DNA of 64,000 bases from Eledone cirrhosa (GCA_964016885.1 OZ024748.1:29647443-29711442); one strand, 5' to 3'; positions 40,135 through 55,100 are shown, counted from the first letter of the stretch. A program made the numbers and translations. The notes: generated by a model from the letters alone, not told the origin.

Positions 40135-43100
40135 ACTAATTTCCCCTGCAACCACCCTATTGGAGAACTGGCCCTAGTTGACATTCATTATTTTGTTCTA
40201 ATTGTTATGAATATATATAAGCAAATACTATGATTGTAATATATTGTTTTCAGTGATGTCCTCTGGTATTTACTTGATGTCACCCCTACTCTGTGTTGTT
40301 TTGCCCTTGTATTATTCTCAATATCTTGGGCCTTTGTGGTCAATAAAAGAAATCATTATTATATCTAATCTATTGAGCAGTGGATCAGGTGCCAACATCT
40401 TCACTTAGATAGAACCTTCTAATTTATGCTTTGTTTTTGCATTTCCAGTCTCTGCCATGTTCTTTTTAGTTTTATTTAGTTATGTTGTTGCTTTTTAAAA
40501 ATTTCATTTGTTTATTTTAATTTTTTAATTTTATTTAATACTTATTTTGGGGGAGTGGAAATTATATTTTATACATTTTCTTCTCTTTCTCTATCTCTCT
40601 CCCTCTTGTTCCTTCTATTCCTTTTTCTCTTTCTTTTTCTTCTGTTTCTCATTTCTCTCTCCTTTATTCTCTTTATCTTCCACCTTGTTTTTCTTCCTTT
40701 CCCTCTTTCCTCCCTCCTTCACCATTACTTTTTCCCTCTGATCAGGTTAACTACTCTCTCTCTCATCCCCACTAAAGTAGATGTGAAAGGGGGAAGGAAA
40801 TCATGTTATGGGCTGTGTTTCTATGTACTCTAATGATTTTTATTTATTTTTTTAAATGTCTATTTAAGAAACAGTTAAAAGTTAAATATAAAGTATGTCC
40901 CAATCCCAAATGCCCATAAGGCTGGGGCCTATTCTAGTTTTATTAGACTCTTCCTTATATGGGGTGCCAGTCTACCACACAGTTAACTTCCCCATACTAA
41001 TGCTAGTATTAATTGTTTCAGTTGAGTGGACTGGAATAATGTGAAATAAAGTGTCTTATTCAAGGACCCAATGTGCTAGTAGGTTCAGAAATTGAACCAA
41101 CAACCTTATGATTTTCAGGCCAGCACTCAAACCATGAGACTACTTCTTCACACGTGAGAAACAAGAGTACTACTGTATTAGACAAAGCAAGTAGACAATA
41201 AAAACAAAAGAAAAAGGGGCAATCATCAGGTTGGACCAAGGAAATAATGTTTCTATTGCTGATACTGTCTGTGGGATGTAACTCCAGGGTCAAAAAGAAA
41301 AAAAAAACATGCACACTTCTTCAATTTCATACTACAACAGAGGGGAATGCTTAGGGTGTTACCATGAAAAATAGAAAAGTTGAGACGCTGAAAGTTAATA
41401 ACTCTGTATGTACATGTGTGTGAATGAGCACATGTGTTTAGCAATCGGCAGCGATTCGAAATTTAAAAATTGAATCAGAGCTTTCACCCTATTTTGATTG
41501 CAGGACATATAAGCCTCCATAACTAGGGGGAATTGCCATGTTTTTTTTTTCCATTATGGGGACTTATATTCCCTGTTATTAGACTATTTTCTGCAGTTAA
41601 AATATGTCAAAAACTCAATTAAATGTTCAGATATATATATCTATATATATCTACTGTTCTGATAACAAGTGTTCTAGTTAACATGCTTGTGGCTGAGCAT
41701 TCCACAGACATATGCACTGTTAACATAGTTCTCAGGGAGATTCAGCAGGACACAGTGTATGTGAAGGCCGGCCCTTTGAATTACAGGTACTACACATTTT
41801 TCCCAGTTGAGTTGACTGAAGCAGTATGAAATAGTGTCTTGCTCAAGGACTCAATGTACCACCAGTGATGGTGAACCAAACACTCTAACCACTAAGCCAT
41901 ATACCTCATCAAGCAGGCTCAGGGTTGTCGGTTTAATCACACACATACACATATACATGTACGTACTTTCGTTACGTAGATGATATTAATATAGTAATAT
42001 AAACACCCCGACAAGAGAGTACAAATAAACAGATAGCTAATTCCATATATCACAGCATCACAGTAACTATAGATTACCCTTCCAAACACCCTAACAATAG
42101 ACTGAACTCTGATTAAACACTATAAACGAGAAAACTCAAATTCTCCACTCACATTATGCTAAACCCATGGCCTCCAAATACCTTATACACAAAAACTCAG
42201 TAATAGTGCTAAGTTTAATATCCTGATCGCAGACTTGGTAAGAATGATGAAGAATGTGTCCCACATGTGCGATCCAACACTTCATCAATTGCATGCAGTT
42301 CTCTGGCTACAACCAAAGAGACAGAATCAGGCTCTACAAAGAAGCCATGGAGAAATATAAGACCCTCATAGAGATGGACATGAAAAGGATTTGCAAACTG
42401 TAAATCATGGAATATCATAGATAGGACTAAACAAAAGATAAGGAAAGCCACTTCATGGTACGACAACCAAAGATACCATTAGCTAATCAATTTAGAAAGG
42501 CCTAAGAAAGATCCATTTAAAGATTAAAGTGGTAGAAAAGCCAAGAACTACCATAAAATCCCTGATCAGCAAAGCTTACACCTTTAAGAAAATCCATAAA
42601 TGTGTTATATGTAGAATACATCTACAAATAAATTGTAAAAACTAGAAATGTAGTCTATAGAATAAGATGTACAGAGGGTACTTGCAGAAACATGACAATG
42701 ACATACGTAGGAGAGACAGCTCGGAGCATAGGGGAGAGAATAGACCAACACTGGGGTGAACTAAAAGGACAAAAAGACGGTTTGGTACTATATTAACACG
42801 CCAGACGAAGACATGATGGTAATATAGACAACATAGAAATGACTCAAGAGGTAGACAAATTCGGGAGGCAGCCGGGACAGAGCTAAGAAAACTGAAGCTG
42901 GACAGAAAACATGAATGGAATGACAACAACCATACATAAATATAAATAAATATATGCAGGTACAATAACAGCAATTTCACATAAACACACACTAGTGAGC
43001 AAAGATAGAATACAAACAGACTCAGGCATGAACACACAAACAGAAAACATGCACATAAACGTATGCGCAAACAGAGACAACAATAAATAAATAAAAAATA

Positions 43101-46100
43101 GAATAAGTAAACATTACAACAATACAAAGGAAGGAAACATAATAGTATCACTGATGATGTCACAGGTGTGTGACGAAAGAATTCTGAGACTATATATATA
43201 TTTATATCTATATTTTTAACTGTTGGTCAATCAATGATAAACATTGATTGCCAGCTAAATTAACTATATGAATATAAAATATGCAGAAGCGAAAACCAAC
43301 CCAAACTGTGTTTTAGTATATATTTCTGGCAATATTATAACATGACCTTCCCCAAATATAATTGTATATATGCGAGCAAGACAATCACTCTTGCCTCAAG
43401 TGGGACTACCCCCGTCCAAACCCATGCAAGCGTGGAACACGGACGTTAAACGTTGATGATGATGATATATATATATATACACACACATAATGTTGTCTCG
43501 AAGACTAAGATGGAGCGCAAGTGTGTTAGAATTTATAGAATAATGAGAAAAATTCAGTACAAGAATAGCTGTTAAAACTGCAAGATGCTGTAAATGACAG
43601 CATCCGGTAAAATCTCCCTCAAAGGATAGAAGTGTGTTGGCCAGCAGAAGTGATAGGAAGAAAGAAATAGAGGAAGAAAATGAATGAGACAAAATCACAC
43701 ACATATCTTTTAACCTCTTTAGCTCTCAGATTGGCTGTGGTTTTGTACGATTTAATTGGGAGGACCATATAAAATTGTTGGCTCATGTATGTGTGTGTGT
43801 GTGTCATTGTTTAATGTCTATTTTCCATGCTTGCATATATGTGTGTATTATACATAGTGTATATGTATTGTGTGTGTACTTACATATACATATATGATGT
43901 ATATATATGTTTGATCATGTGTGTTTGTACTTATGTCTACATCTGCCTCTGTGTATGTGTGTATTTCTTGTGGCAGTTTGCTCATGAAAATAGAGAGCTT
44001 GTGGTGTGTCAAATTACAAAATCCTCTCAGTTTTTGCCCTGTTAATTATGTATCCACTTTGTGTGTGTGTACTGACATGTGTATGAGTGTGTGTGTATGC
44101 TCAAGTGCCTGTGTATGTGCTATATATGTAAATGTGTGTACGCGTTCACATTCCTGTATGTATGAATGTGTGTGTTCACATGCCTATGTTTGTGTGTGTC
44201 TATGTTCTCACGTGTGTGCTAGCATGTGTACATTATTTTACTAAATGACAAACAATTTCTATAAAACCTACTTGTGTGTATGTTATGAACAATAACACAA
44301 TCTTGAGTTTGTTGTTTTTTGTTTTTTTTCCTAGATTGTTCTAGAATTTGACTCTTATTCATATATTTCTAGGCTTGTGGAAATAACTACTAAAATGTGT
44401 ATCTTTTATTATTTTATATTTGGTTTTTGCTTGGATTGACTGGTTTGATTTGTAACTATTACCATTATCATTGCTATTATTCAGGGCGGTGGATTGGCAG
44501 TATCGGTGGAGGGTCGGACGCCATGCTTTCCAGCATAGTTATGTCCCTTTACGATCTGAGTTCAAATCCCGCCGAGGTTGACTTTGCCTTTCATCCTTAC
44601 GGGGTCGATAAAATAAAGTACCAGTAATGCACTGGATAATTGCTGGCCTTGTGCCTAAAGTAGAAACAATTATTACTATTGGATTGGCAGTATCGGTAGA
44701 GGGTCGGACGCCATGCTTTCCAGCATAGTTACGTCCCTTTACGATCTGAGTTCAAATCCCACCGAGGTTGACTTTGCCTTTTATCCTTACGGGGTCAATA
44801 AAATAAAGTACCAGTAATGCACTGGGTTATTGCTGGCCTTGTGCCTAAAGTAGAAACAATTATTATAATTCTTTTATTGCTATCATTATTACTATATTCC
44901 ATAAGCCATTAATTCCAACCTCTGCCTCAGCCTCTAAAGTAACCTCTACTCTAGCAGAGTTAGTCATTTTGTGGTTAAAAGGTTGTGTGTGTGTCTGTAT
45001 GTACTCACACATTGTGTGTGTATACTCAGACATGTATGTGTGTGTTTGAATGTGTAGATAACCAGATGCGTCATTATATAAGATAATATACTAGATTTGC
45101 TTACAGTCTCATCTTGAAAAGACACACATGTTTTCCCACATGTATAACATTTTCACACCTACAAGTATATTGTATTAACATTAACACATATGCATGTATC
45201 CATATACATACATATATCCAAACACACACATGTATCCATATATATGCTTGTGCTCTCTCAGATACATGTAATATCCTCACTAATGTACATATTATATCTT
45301 TATATATTTTCAGATGTGTGGCATATCTACCTACCCTATCTCTATTCATGCATATCTTTCCTGGGTGTATTGGCATTGCTATGTGAGTATTGTTTTATAA
45401 CTATTGAGAGTTTGAAACAGCTGTAAAGTGGTTGGCAATAGGAAGGACATCAAGCTGTAGAAACCATAAAGGTTTGAGAGGACTCTTCAGTTGACTCTTC
45501 AGGACATGACAACCTTTCAGGTGCTGGGGCCATAATATAATGCACCTTGGCATTAGAAACTGTAGAAACAATGCCAGCATGAAAGAACGGAGAAATATGA
45601 TGATGATTGGGAGTGGTATTGTTACTCCTGTGTAACATTTGTTGGGTTTAGTCACCACCCATCTGACCATGAGACAGATTGTAGTGGGTTATTTGGTGAC
45701 ACTTGTGCCATCTGATCTCTGACCTGCCTGGAGAAAAAATGTTGAGGTTTTGATTTATTTTTTAGTGTTTAGTCAGATGGAGAGGGGGTTACCTTGACCC
45801 TTTTCAGTGCTTCAGTGACTGGTGGGAGGGAGGAAGGAATGTATCCTCAAACCATAATTCTTGCCCAAATGCTTGCAACAGAGTGGACTTTACTAAAACA
45901 TTCAAGGATTTGCTATTAAACCAAGTGATGGATTAAATAAAATCTACCACCCAACAATAGAGTAGACTCTGTTAAAGGTACCAAATGACTAGGTGTTGAT
46001 GTTAAATCAGGTGATGCATTAACCTCTTCAGTCCCGTAGACGAGATAACTCGTCTTAACATTGTTTGAACTCTTTTCCAACACTCTTCAAAGTTATGAAC

Positions 46101-49100
46101 TCGTTTCCAACAGTTCATAACTTCAAAGCTAGATAGGGTTACAAGTTTATTGATGTGACATTTGTCAATCATTCAGATATCTGTTGTTACATGAAGCTGT
46201 GTAAAATATACTTGGCAGACAACAGGTTAAATTAAGTCTGCCACCCTACAACAAAGTGGACTCTGCTAAAGGTACCCAAGGATTAGGTGTTGATGTTAAA
46301 TGGGGTGTCAAGTTCAGCCCATCCTGAGAGGAGCGATCACCAATAAGATTGGGTCAGAAGTCATTTACTGTAGACAACAGGTGTATTAAATAGCATACCC
46401 ATAGGGGGGGGGGGGGGGGTGATGTGCAGTCATGTGACTGTCTTTTTGTCAGGCATGCAGATGTTTTAAGAGGTGTCTGGGATGTTCCATTATGTAGTAA
46501 GAATGGATGTGATAAATATGACAATTCAATGAGGGGGATTATATGTTCAATCCTGAGCAAGTTATGAGTCCAGAAAATGTTTTGAATTCAGTACATCACA
46601 TTGCCTGCTACACAAATGTTAAATTCCTATTAATGGATTCAGTTCTTTCAACTAAGACTTAGCTCTTACTTGTGTTATTTTTACTTGAATGTTTCTTCAT
46701 GCCTTTCCTTTCTCATCTTTTCTTTTCTACAGTGTGTACTCCTGTTGGATTTGCTCGAATGTTCACTGTCATGGGCCAATTAGTTGTGAAACCACAGGTC
46801 AGTATAATGTTTGTTTATTGGGGTCAAGATTGTTTGTGGAGATATTAAGTTGTTGGATTTCACTGAATGTAAATTGTAGTAGAATTAACTCCTTTTGTTA
46901 CCAAACCACATGAAACTGCTCCTTGTTCTACAATACAAAGCTGTTTATTTCAACCCTTTCATCGCCATATTTCTAATGAAAGACACTGCTTATGATTTTC
47001 AAATAATTTTGGAAATAATAAAGTATATGGAGGGATTTAGTAATATAACTAACTTAATCATTATTAAGCTTCTGAAAATTCTTCACACACTGAAGACATC
47101 TAGCAGTGAAGAAAAACTTACAACAGGTTGTGTGTAATTCTCTATCGACACTAGGTAAACATCCTTATAGTAGGTACTACATGATAATCCAAATTCACTC
47201 TTCCATTTTGTCGTGCTTCTATCACTCTCTCTTTTCCCATTATACTACTCATACTGTTTTTCTATTCAATGTTCAGACCAACAACCAGTATGTTGCTATC
47301 TCATTGACTGTATTCCATTATTCCCTCCTCTATCACACTTTTACTCCTATCACACTATTTCTCCCATCATAATCTCTCTTTTATCACCTTCTAACTCTGT
47401 CTCTCTCTCTTTCATCGCTCTCCTATTTAGCTTCTCAGTCACATTGCTTTAAATGAATGCAAACATAATATAAAGATGAGTCTTCAATTTTCTAGTGCTC
47501 ATGTCATGTAGTGCACTATGTAAAGTGGTTGATGTTAGGAAGAGCATCTAATCATAGAGACCATGTTAAAAAAATGATATGTTGAAGTGAGATGTGGTCC
47601 TCAGCTCATCTTGGAGAGCAGTAACTCTGAATAAGAACTTGGATCATTATGTCCCATTCACCCCATGTCAACATGGAAAAGCAGACTTGAAATGATGATG
47701 ATTATTTAAGTTTCATGTAAATTGTTGTTTCCTACAGTTTCTCCATGATATTGACTCAGATCTCTTCCAAGCAACACTCACTGAAGAAGATCTGCTCCGC
47801 AAAATAAAACATTCCAAGTGTGGTAAGTTACATGCTGCTGTTTATTTCGTATTAGAATTGGTCCCCTGTATGTCACTGCTATGTCAGTTATCTGGTGGTT
47901 CAGGTTTTCTTAGTTTTTGTGTGTGGTACTGCCAAGTTAGTTATCTGGGTGACTCAAGATGTCTTTGTTCATCTGATGGCTGACTCATTGCCTAAATAAT
48001 AATAATAATGAAATTATTGTGTAAAGTGCTCAGGTGCACTACAACTCTACAAATGTTAGTGCTGAGTTGGTTATCTGATGGCTAGCTCAAGTTGCCTAGA
48101 TATTAATGCTGCATTGGGCATCTGATTGCTCAAGTTGTCTGAATGTATGTATATTACAGCTGTATTGGTTATCTGGTGACTCAAGATGTCTTTGTTCATC
48201 TGATGGCTGGCTCAAGTTGTTATAATGTTACTACTTTGTTGGTTATCTGATGGCTCAATTTGTCTGAATGTATATATGTTACAGCTGTGTTGGTCATGTA
48301 ATGGTTCAAGTTGTCTTAGTTTGTATGTAACTGTTAAGTTATCTTTAATCTCATATTACTGCTCTGTATGTGTTCTAATTTAATGTATCATCTATATTGC
48401 TTGAGCCTCAACTTTATTTTTGTAAAGGTCCTTCTAAAATAGCAAATGGCAGAGCTGGTACAGATCTCTTCCAAAGACTTGAAGAAGTTCGAAAGCTGAA
48501 ACAAGAACTTGGTAGGTATCTGAAAACATATTGATTGCCTAGAAGTTTTGTTTCCTATTTTTTCTTTAATCTATTCTGAAAGTTTTGGGGGATGGTCAGC
48601 TAGGGTTGAGAGCTGACTAAGTCAGTTGATGATGGGGTGTATTGGTTGATCTGAAAGATAGATTAGTGGGAATCATATACCCAACTCCTATAAGATTTCT
48701 TCTCTAGGTTGTGAATTCAAGGCTTGTTACAAGTTATTATTGTGATCTAACAAGTAGAGAGGAAGGCTGCATGGCCTAGAGGTTAGTGTGTTGGCCCCAT
48801 GATAATGTTGTGGGCTTGATTCTCAGACTAGGTGGAGCATTATTTCCTTGAACAAGACACTTAATTTCACATTGCTCCAATCCACACTGCTGAAAAAATG
48901 AATACCAGCATTCAGTTCAGTTTAGTTTTGACTTTGGTCCCCCTCTGGAACATAAGCTGCCAACAAGTTTTCTCCAACCATCACAGTCATGCATTAGTCA
49001 CTCCAATGGTCCCCAGGAATACCCGAACCTCTTTCCTTATGCTTCCAGATCATGACACCAGATATCCTTAGGCCTTCCTCTTTATCTTTTCTCTTGTGTG

Positions 49101-52100
49101 TTCCAAGTCAGGACTTGCTTTGTGGTACTAGCATTAGCTGGGGTTTAACCGTGTGATGGACTGACTGGGTTTATTTCAGTCTGCCCAGCTGAGCAAAACT
49201 GTGTCCCTTCCATTTTATGTTGGTAGGAAGTATTGGATATTAAATTGTTAAAACATTGTTAGTTTCTTATTTTCTTTCATTTGCTCCTTCTTTTCCCCTC
49301 TTCCAGGTTTTCCATATGGTGGTCTATAACTGTAATTTCTGCATGTTAGAATGTATTTGAATGCTAACTTGGGGTAGACATAAACTCTGTAAGCTATAAA
49401 GTAAAGGGAACTCTTTATGGGAAGCACTAATTTTGCATGAATGTTATTTTGAAAAACAAACATATTATAAAGCCATTTTAACTCTTTTGTGACTATATTC
49501 TGGGAAATACATTGCCTGCGTTTTGCAGTTAATTTTGAAAAATAATCAAGTATTAAAAATGATTTAGTAAATGTTTCTTGTTTCAGAAAAACGAAGACAA
49601 GTGTCTTCATTACGAAGAAATCTTGGTTATCCACTTGTCATTTTAATATTGTTAGCTCTCACAGTAAGTAAACCTTTTCGACTTTTCTAGTGATGAGACA
49701 TTCATATATATCATAAATTAGAATATAGTCTTTGATTTTTTACTTCTCCCTTGAGATTTATTTAAGTTCTTTACAAAGTGAAAGTGTGTGGCTTAGTGGT
49801 TAGAGAATTGGATTAGCAATTGTGAGGTTGTGAATTTGATTCCCGAACCAGGCAATGTGTTTATGTTCTTCAGTAAGACACTTTATTTCATGTTGCTCTT
49901 CCTGCCAGGAGTTGTGACCAATAGATAGTATCAGCAATGGAAACATTGTTTTGTCGGTCTGTTTTGACAAGTTCCACCACATACAGTAAGCATATGAAAT
50001 CTGGGATTTTGTTATACTCAATTTAGAATAGGTACACTATATCCCTGCTTGTTGTCAGAGGTAACTAAAAAAGGCTGGCATTGGAAGAGCATCAAACCAT
50101 AAAAAATAACCCCACGATGTGTCTGAAGCTTGTCATAGAGCCCACAAAGCCATTTTCCCTTAAAAATACTAATTGTTGATGTTTGCCAAAGCTTTATTGT
50201 TTGTTTCAAGACAGTTCCAAGGATTTGTGAACATGTGAATGAGTTTTTGTATATTTGTAGGTGTATGTATACAAAGTCACACTAATGTAATGAATACACG
50301 TTTCTTCAGTGTGTGTGTGCGTACACACCATATGCCTACATTTACATATTCAGTTCAGCTAACTTAAATAGAAAATCATTGAAAATCTTTGCAAATCTTT
50401 GCTGTATTGGATTTGGTGCATGTGTTAGTTTGCCATATATTTTTTTGTGCACACTTGTGTATATGTGTACGTGTTTATGCTGATGGCGCTAAATCTGAAT
50501 ATCTAAATATGCAGATCTATGTGTACTAATGTGGTCTGTGCATGTGTGTATGCAGATCTATACATCTATATGTACTGATGCTGTTGATAAATTTCTTCCT
50601 CTTTCATCATCATCATCATCATCATCAGGTTTAGCGTCCGTGTTCCACGCTTGCATGGGTTTGGACGGGGGTTTTCCCACTTGAGGCAAGAGTGGTTGTC
50701 TTGCTCGCATAGGACTGTCTGGCGGGTTTTCTACAGTTGGATGCCCTTCCTAACACCAACCACATTTACAGTGTGGGGCTGGGAGGTTTTTACCGTGTTG
50801 CCTACACGGCCACATTTACAGCGTGGACTGTGTGTTTTTTGTCGTGACACCTACACGATCTCATTTGTTTCGGCCTGGATGTTGTGGGACCAACATAACT
50901 TTACATTGAAAGGGGCGGTGTGGAGGGACGGGGGTGTGTTTTGATAGAGGTGCCTACTGACTGTAGTAGGTTTTTACTTTGTATTTAGGTAAGGCGGGTC
51001 TTCTCTATTACTGAGTACCGCCAAAGGTCTCGGTCCAGTGACATTGTCTTGGAGAGGTGTAAGCGTGTGAGGTCGGAATTTATCAGCTCGTCCCATGTTT
51101 TTCTGGGTCTGCCTACTCCGTGGCTACCGTCTATCTTTATTGCCCTGCACTTTGTTATACAGCTGTCGTCTTTCATGCGCATCACGTGACCGTACCAACG
51201 TAGCCTTCTCTCGAGTAAACAACATCTGATCCCTCTTATTTCTAATTTTTTCCTTAGTTCGTTTATGCTTTGCCGTTCACGTATATTACTATTGCACATC
51301 CAGCGGAGCATGCAAGCTTCGTTCCTCTCTAGTCTGCGTATATCCTCTGCACACAATGCCCAGGTCTCACTGCCATGCAGCATTGCTGTTCGTATGCAGG
51401 CATCGTATAACCTGCCTTTCATTTTTAGGGAGAACCCTCTAGCGGCTAATAGTGGTATAAGCTCTCTGAACTTTTTCCATCCAGTTCTGACTCTAGCTAC
51501 TGTACTTTCAGAGCACCCTCCCCCACTGCTGATTTTGTCACCCAGATAACGGAAGCTGTCCACTATTTCTATAGAACCCTCTGCGCAGTTGAAGGAGCTA
51601 GTATTTTGTGGGCACTTGCTGCTACTTATTGCACCAGAGCACCGGCCACATGTAAAATCTATGTTCTTAGTTAGCTTACCTGTGATCCCACTACATCTTT
51701 TATGCACCCATACTTTGCATTTGGGACATAAAATGGAGTTTCTACCTACGCCTTTCCTACACACTGAGCATGGCCATTTCCCCGATGGGACCGCCGCCTT
51801 ATTTTCTTTCCTACAAACTAGAACTTTAGTCTTAGCCAGGTTAATTTTAAGGCCTTTTGATTCTAGGCCGTGCTTCCACGTTTGGAATTTCTTCTCTAGT
51901 TCGGTCATTGATTCAGCTATGAGCGTTAGATCATCTGCGTATAGGAGTTCCCATGGGCAGCCGGTCTTGAACTCCTCTGTTATAGCCTGAAGGGCAATAA
52001 TAAATAGTAGGGGGCTAAGTACAGAGCCCTGATGGACACCAACTTTTACGCTAAACTCTTCACTATATTCGTTGTTAATTCTAACCTTACTGACTGTTTC

Positions 52101-55100
52101 TTTATACATGGCTTGTATAGCTCTCACAAGCCATTCGTCAACACCTAGTTTTCTAAGAGACCACCAGATAATGGAACGGGGGACTCTGTCGAAGGCTTTC
52201 TCCAAGTCGACAAAAGCTAAGTATAGGGGTTTACTTTTAGCTAGGTACTTCTCCTGTAGTTGTCGTACAATGAAAAGAGCGTCTGTGGTACTTTTGCCTG
52301 ACACAAACCCGAACTGCATTTCATCTAGATCAATTCCCTCTTTATTTATATATATTTCTATATATAACATTCTTTGTCTCTGTCTGTCTGTCTGTCCTTA
52401 ATGCATTCTCAAATGGCTCGACCAAATCAAATCAAATTTTACAAGGTAATAGTATTAGACCCCAGCATTAACATGTAATTTTATTTTCATTTGGATTAAA
52501 ACAATATAACATTTTATCTATAATAATCTTTCTATAGTCAACTATAATAAATGGACATTTTATAACACCACCACGATGACATCACATTTTGTATATGAGT
52601 GTGTATATGTCTGTGAGTGTGTGTGTTTGCTCATTCGTTACCTATGTTAGGCTTTAGTAAGTTACATACATCTTCATGTAAATATTTAATCAGATACACA
52701 GGGAATTAAACACACACACACATCTACACATACATATACATATGTGATGACTGACAAATATATGTGTGTGTGTGTGGGTATACATACATTTCTGTGACGA
52801 CTGACATAACGAAACGCTGGGGGTGAAACTCTGTGTGTGTTTGTATGAATGTATGTGTGTGTTTTTTTAAGTTTGTGTGAGTGTATGTGTGTGTTCGTGG
52901 GTGAAACTGTGTGTGTTTGTATGTCTGTGTGTGTTTTTTATAAGTGTATGTGTGCCTGTTCGTATATATTTATATTCTCATACCGTTAAATTAGCAGTTA
53001 ATACATTGGCTTATATTTGGTTAATTTATACTGCATACAAAAATAATAATTAATATATATTTCTTTTGGATGTTGATACTTATTTGTTTACAATATTGAA
53101 AAAAAAGTCTTTATTCTAAAAATTTCTCTCATACCTACAGCTGTTCCATTTGAATTTAAACTGGCCATATCCGGTCAGAATTCTCTCTCCTCTTTCTGTT
53201 CAAACCGGCTGTAACTGGCCGCTCATACTGATGTTAAGGTATTGTTCTCAACATAAATAATATCAAAATCTCATAGATTCGATATTATGTGAGATAATTA
53301 TAAACCTTTACCATGAAATATAATAGTAAATATAGAGTAAAGTAAATGCTAAAGGGTTGAGAGACTTCAGTTTCCAGTCAAATTAAGTTTTGTTATTTCA
53401 ATTAACAAATCTCAGGCTCAATCTCTCAAGGTAGTTGGACTTGAACTCTCTAGTACATGTTTCTCTCACAGTTAACTTTATGTTGGTTGCTCATGAGTTG
53501 GAAGCAGCAACAATTTATTCATTTGGACATCAACAAAAAATTACACAATGAATATTGTTTACCCTGAGGTGCTTCAAGATTGACAGATTTTCATTTCTAA
53601 ATTCTATTATCATTACAATTTTGATATTTTTTAATAAAATATAGATATATTCAAATAATTATGACAAAAAAAATATATTTTCATATTTATTGTTTACTAA
53701 TCTGAATAAAAACAGTAGTGACCCAGGCAACGCTGGGTCATTCAGCTAGTATGTGTATGTATATATATAAAATGTGTGTGTGTATATAATGTGTATCTTT
53801 CTTCTGTTCCAGGCCATCTGTGTCCTAATGGTGGCCCACAACATGTTTCAACTGCTGATTGGTATAAAAGCTTTACCTTTTGGGACCAAAGTAAGTAACA
53901 GATATATATCTCTTGTTTAACACTGACCACAAACATGTGATATTGTAAGTTTCATACTTTTTCCCAATAGCAGCCTAAAGGAAATGAATTGACATCAACT
54001 ATGAAGGAGAATAAGATCACCTACTTCGTATAATCAAGATCTCACCTTTTCTCTTCGCTGTTTCAAGTAAGATACAAAGCAGCCTCACTAGAGATGGTGT
54101 TACAATAAAACACACTCAGTATACTCTGTAAAGTGGTTGGCAAATTGGTAGAGAAAATGTAATGTCATGAGGACTCGCTAGTCCTCTCAAGGACACTGCA
54201 ATCTTTGTAGGGCTGATATTACCATAAATTATACACAGTACATACTATAAAAATGCTGGTGATGGGAAAACGTAGAGTTGTGAGTCTTACCAAAGATAGA
54301 ACAACTTCTTTTGTACTGGTGCTACGATAAAATACATCCAGTAGACTTTGCGAAGTGGTTGGTCTTAGGAAGGGCATCTCACCGAGCGAGATGTGGTCTG
54401 ACCCTTTGAGGTGGGCAGCAGTAACTTTAAATAAGAACTAACTGTAACAATCCACTCATGCCATGCCATGCCACAATATATTGGGGATAATACTTATCCT
54501 GTGTGTAGAACTGTTACTGGTAGTGGTGGTCGTGGTGATGGATGTTTTGTTACAAACTTTTAATATATTTTCAGAAACTTGCTCTTGGAATTACCTCTCT
54601 TTCTGCTCTAGGACCGGTTGGGGCCATTTTGGAAATCATCCTTATTCTGTATCCTTTAAAAACATATTCTTATGTGTGTTCATGCATTTGTATGTATGTG
54701 TGGGTGGGTGTTTGAGGGAATGTTTGTATGTGTCCGTGTGTGTGTAAGTGAATGTCTGAGGTGTGTGTTTGTGTGCATTTGAGTGAATGTTGCATGTATT
54801 TGTGAGGGAATGTTTGTGAGGTGTGTGTTTGTGAAAGATGTATGTATGTGTGTGTTTGTGAATGAAAGATGTATGTATATATGTATGTATGTGTGTGAGA
54901 GAATGAGGTATGTATGTGTGTAAGTGAGTGATGTGTATGTGTGTGTAGCAGCCATCTATATCTGCTTGTGTTATATTCACACCTTGACCTCTCACTCCAT
55001 TCAGTTATCTAATGTGTGCTTCTCTGGTGGGTTTCTACAGTCTTCCTGTCTTCTGCCACTTAACCCCACGAATTGACGACACCACAATGATTCTCATCAT

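Noticed and set aside
42642..43163. 173-codon minus-strand ORF rich in L/C/F
   Set aside because: It overlaps, in antisense, the GIY-YIG relic on the + strand and has no family signature; it looks like a membrane protein only by composition.
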